Part shown: positions 35,305 to 36,884 of the stretch, piece by piece
How positions within the stretch are numbered: the stretch's first letter is position 1
How the letters are laid out: every line of letters starts with the position of its first letter
NCBI GenBank assembly: GCA_949840775.1
Contig: CATKXO010000030.1
Coordinates: 1 to 36,884 of the forward strand
Length of the DNA stretch: 36,884 nucleotides
Reading direction: 5' to 3'
DNA from: an uncultured bacterium
GTDB lineage: Bacteria; Bacillota; Clostridia; Oscillospirales; Oscillospiraceae
The notes under the pieces: model-generated
The model's input: only the letters and a program-made list of their open reading frames with translations
Told to the model about the DNA's origin: nothing
The model's database searches: none
Translations under genes and position numbers: made by a program

Positions 35305-36489
35305 TCAGTGCTTCTCCCTTATAATGCGATTGATGATGGCAATCAAATTATCAACAACAATTTGCATATCCTTCAACTGTTCCTCCGTAAATTTATGCCA
35401 TATTTCTTCTATTGCGTCAATGTAGGTGTATCCATAAAAAGCAACCATGACCGCAACTCGGTCGGACTTTTTAAGGTCATCAATGGCGACCTCAAATCCA
35501 TCCTGCTTGCTTTCCTTCAGCTTACCCATCACTTTCTTATAGTACTTCTTCGCAAATGGCGTTATCAGCCCGTCAAAGGTGCTTTCCCAACTTATCCGGC
35601 ATTCCCTCGCAATTCGTTCTACGGCATCCTGAGAGATTTCCGTGTTGTATATCTTCCCAATTTTCCTAAACATATCAAGCACACGGTCATTTGCGGCTAT
35701 GATATTCGCGATTGGCACCTTATCCCAAAAGCCGTTCTTGGCCAGCCTGACATACTCATAGATGATCTCTTCACTCTGATTTCGCTTCTGGGTCTTACTG
35801 ACCCGCTGGGCCGCTGCAAATCCGCTCTTTATAAAGCTGGGTAATTTCAGCATTGTGGCATCCACCAAATCATCCAAGCCAAAGGCGGGCAATAAAAGCC
35901 CCCGTATTTTATATTCCTTCGCACACACCTGGACGATTTGAATGTCCTCCATACCCATATCCCGATTAATATTACTTATAATTGCAGCAAAATCGTCAAG
36001 CTCCTCCTGCTCCTCTATACACTGCGTAAGCACAATGATGAACGGGACGCCCATGGAATAGAGTTCTTTAATAAATTCCGACTCCGCCGCCTGATACTTA
36101 TGGGTCGCGGAATTGATACAGTACCAAATGGCATGAATCCGGTCAAACATATCCTTTGACTTTGCCTTCTCGGAAATCGTGTTTTTAATTGCTTGAATCG
36201 AAGTTTTTGTCTTTTCTACATCCAGCTCCAGGCCAACTGTATCCCATATATGTACCGGCATCCCCTCATGCTCATATTCCGCCATATGGGCAGTGACAGC
36301 CCTGCCCTTTCCCGTTTCCGCCAATTCACTGCCAAAGACCGCATTCAGCAAAGTACTCTTGCCCGCCCCTGTAATGCCTGCAACAATGATATTTGCTGTC
36401 GGCAGCTCTTCTCTATCCAGATTTTTGAGCCGCTCAGCCAGTTCCTCATCTTGCATCTTCAGTTTCTCCGCATTTGAGTATTCAGCCAT
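35305..36489 (-). CDS. Era/IRG-like GTPase
   Basis: The 394-residue protein has a P-loop GTPase domain at about 30-215: G1 GITGAGKS (38-45), a G2 Thr near 66, G3 DTVG (83-86), a changed G4 (VLTQC instead of NKxD) and a G5-like VCAKE. A helical C-terminal region (about 240-394) lacks a clear membrane segment. It resembles GTPases that pair with DUF697-type membrane proteins. The altered G4 may change nucleotide preference. The start overlaps the end of the upstream gene by 8 nt (GGGAGG before the ATG). Its place between a putative membrane partner and a motor ATPase suggests a switch or assembly role, by inference. Confidence 0.8.
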   Translation of the reverse strand: MAEYSNAEKLKMQDEELAERLKNLDREELPTANIIVAGITGAGKSTLLNAVFGSELAETGKGRAVTAHMAEYEHEGMPVHIWDTVGLELDVEKTKTSIQAIKNTISEKAKSKDMFDRIHAIWYCINSATHKYQAAESEFIKELYSMGVPFIIVLTQCIEEQEELDDFAAIISNINRDMGMEDIQIVQVCAKEYKIRGLLLPAFGLDDLVDATMLKLPSFIKSGFAAAQRVSKTQKRNQSEEIIYEYVRLAKNGFWDKVPIANIIAANDRVLDMFRKIGKIYNTEISQDAVERIARECRISWESTFDGLITPFAKKYYKKVMGKLKESKQDGFEVAIDDLKKSDRVAVMVAFYGYTYIDAIEEIWHKFTEEQLKDMQIVVDNLIAIINRIIREKH

Positions 36490-36883
36490 TTTGATTGCCT
36501 CCTGCTCTTTTTTTGAGTTCCTCTTGAATGCGCTTTATCATCAATGCACGATTTCCCAGCTCTGTATCAGACGATTCCTGGACAACACGCAGGAGCGTAT
36601 TTAGATAATTGTCTCCCACCGTCTTGATATATCTCTTCGCCACAGGCACACTGAATACCGGCACTGCCATCAAAGGCGTCACAACAATGCTCACAATCGT
36701 TCTGCTATAAATATCCTCTGAAAGTTCTTCGGGGCTGTCTATTCCCGCAATCTGATTCAGCTTGCCGATCATCTTTATACACTGTCTGTGTACGAATGGG
36801 ATACAGCCTATGGGGATACGGCCTATCCGCTTCGCTTTCTTGCAGTAGGCATATATACACTCCTGGCCCTTATCCTGTATGTA
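36482..36883 (-). CDS. putative DUF697-like membrane protein, 5' end beyond window
   Basis: About 133 codons remain, open to the right edge, so the ATG at 36772 is probably internal. It contains a moderately hydrophobic stretch with Gly and Ile (RIGRIPIGCIPFVHRQC), then IGKLNQIAGI and a membrane-like helix (SIVVTPLMAVPVFSVPVA), and a basic C-terminus. This resembles the tail of DUF697/YcjF-type proteins that accompany GTPases, but the match is weak. It overlaps the GTPase start by 8 nt and is the first visible gene of the toxin operon. Confidence 0.55.
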   Translation of the reverse strand, partial: YIQDKGQECIYAYCKKAKRIGRIPIGCIPFVHRQCIKMIGKLNQIAGIDSPEELSEDIYSRTIVSIVVTPLMAVPVFSVPVAKRYIKTVGDNYLNTLLRVVQESSDTELGNRALMIKRIQEELKKRAGGNQNG

Positions 36884-36884
36884 C

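Overview
The window looks like a chromosome segment of a GC-rich, anaerobic, gut-type Bacillota, most like the Oscillospiraceae (Flavonifractor/Lawsonibacter/Pseudoflavonifractor-like). This rests on GC-rich codon use, strong GGAGG ribosome sites, an infC-rpmI-rplT operon behind a long leader, and palindromic GTAGGGG...CCCCTAC repeats between core genes. The genus is an inference. The order is: a degraded prophage-like element (1 to about 13450), a core block (about 13450-29102), and an island behind a tRNA-Leu gene (about 29103 to the right edge).

Prophage-like element. The left edge carries a switch region: a BRO-type antirepressor (partial) and a micro-protein face a ribbon-helix-helix operon across three palindromic operators. 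To its right, all on the minus strand, are a tail assembly chaperone with a lambda G/GT-like -1 frameshift, the C-terminal part of a tail tube gene fused by deletion to the N-terminal codons of a DUF3102 gene, a DnaB helicase, a replisome organizer with lambda-O-style iterons inside its own coding sequence, a lytic transglycosylase and several small early genes. Head, terminase, portal and tape-measure genes are absent. From about 6.6 to 9.4 kb lies the most unusual stretch: five copies of one promoter module (TTGCCC, 17 bp, TATAAT, with an inverted repeat around the -10 box). Each drives a different small plus-strand gene that meets a small minus-strand gene tail to tail with overlapping 3' ends. 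A Cro/CI-type regulator, an HsdR_N-like nuclease, a membrane protein and a large serine recombinase follow. The recombinase end abuts a truncated collagen-like/Cys-Gly-rich host gene, so that gene is probably the integration target.

Core block. A small conserved gene, a CPA2-type cation/proton antiporter, an AlgX/AlgI-like O-acetylation pair, polA, a four-gene cluster of membrane and hydrolase proteins (including a CPBP protease), rimI-tsaD, infC (apparently starting at AUC)-rpmI-rplT, a large fusion of a TAXI-type binding lipoprotein to a complete GltS-type symporter, and tRNA-Leu(CAA).

Island. Directly after tRNA-Leu lies a cas3 gene cut off just after its Walker A motif and joined to two degenerate type I-C-like CRISPR repeats with one spacer. 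The rest of that locus is gone. Next, on the minus strand, is a tightly overlapping operon: a partial gene likely to encode a membrane protein, a GTPase, a 1068-residue HerA/DUF87-like ATPase with an odd Gly/Ala/Ser-rich insert, a PoNe-type DNase toxin and a PoNi-type immunity protein. This GTPase-ATPase-toxin-immunity set is the best candidate here for an undescribed conflict system.
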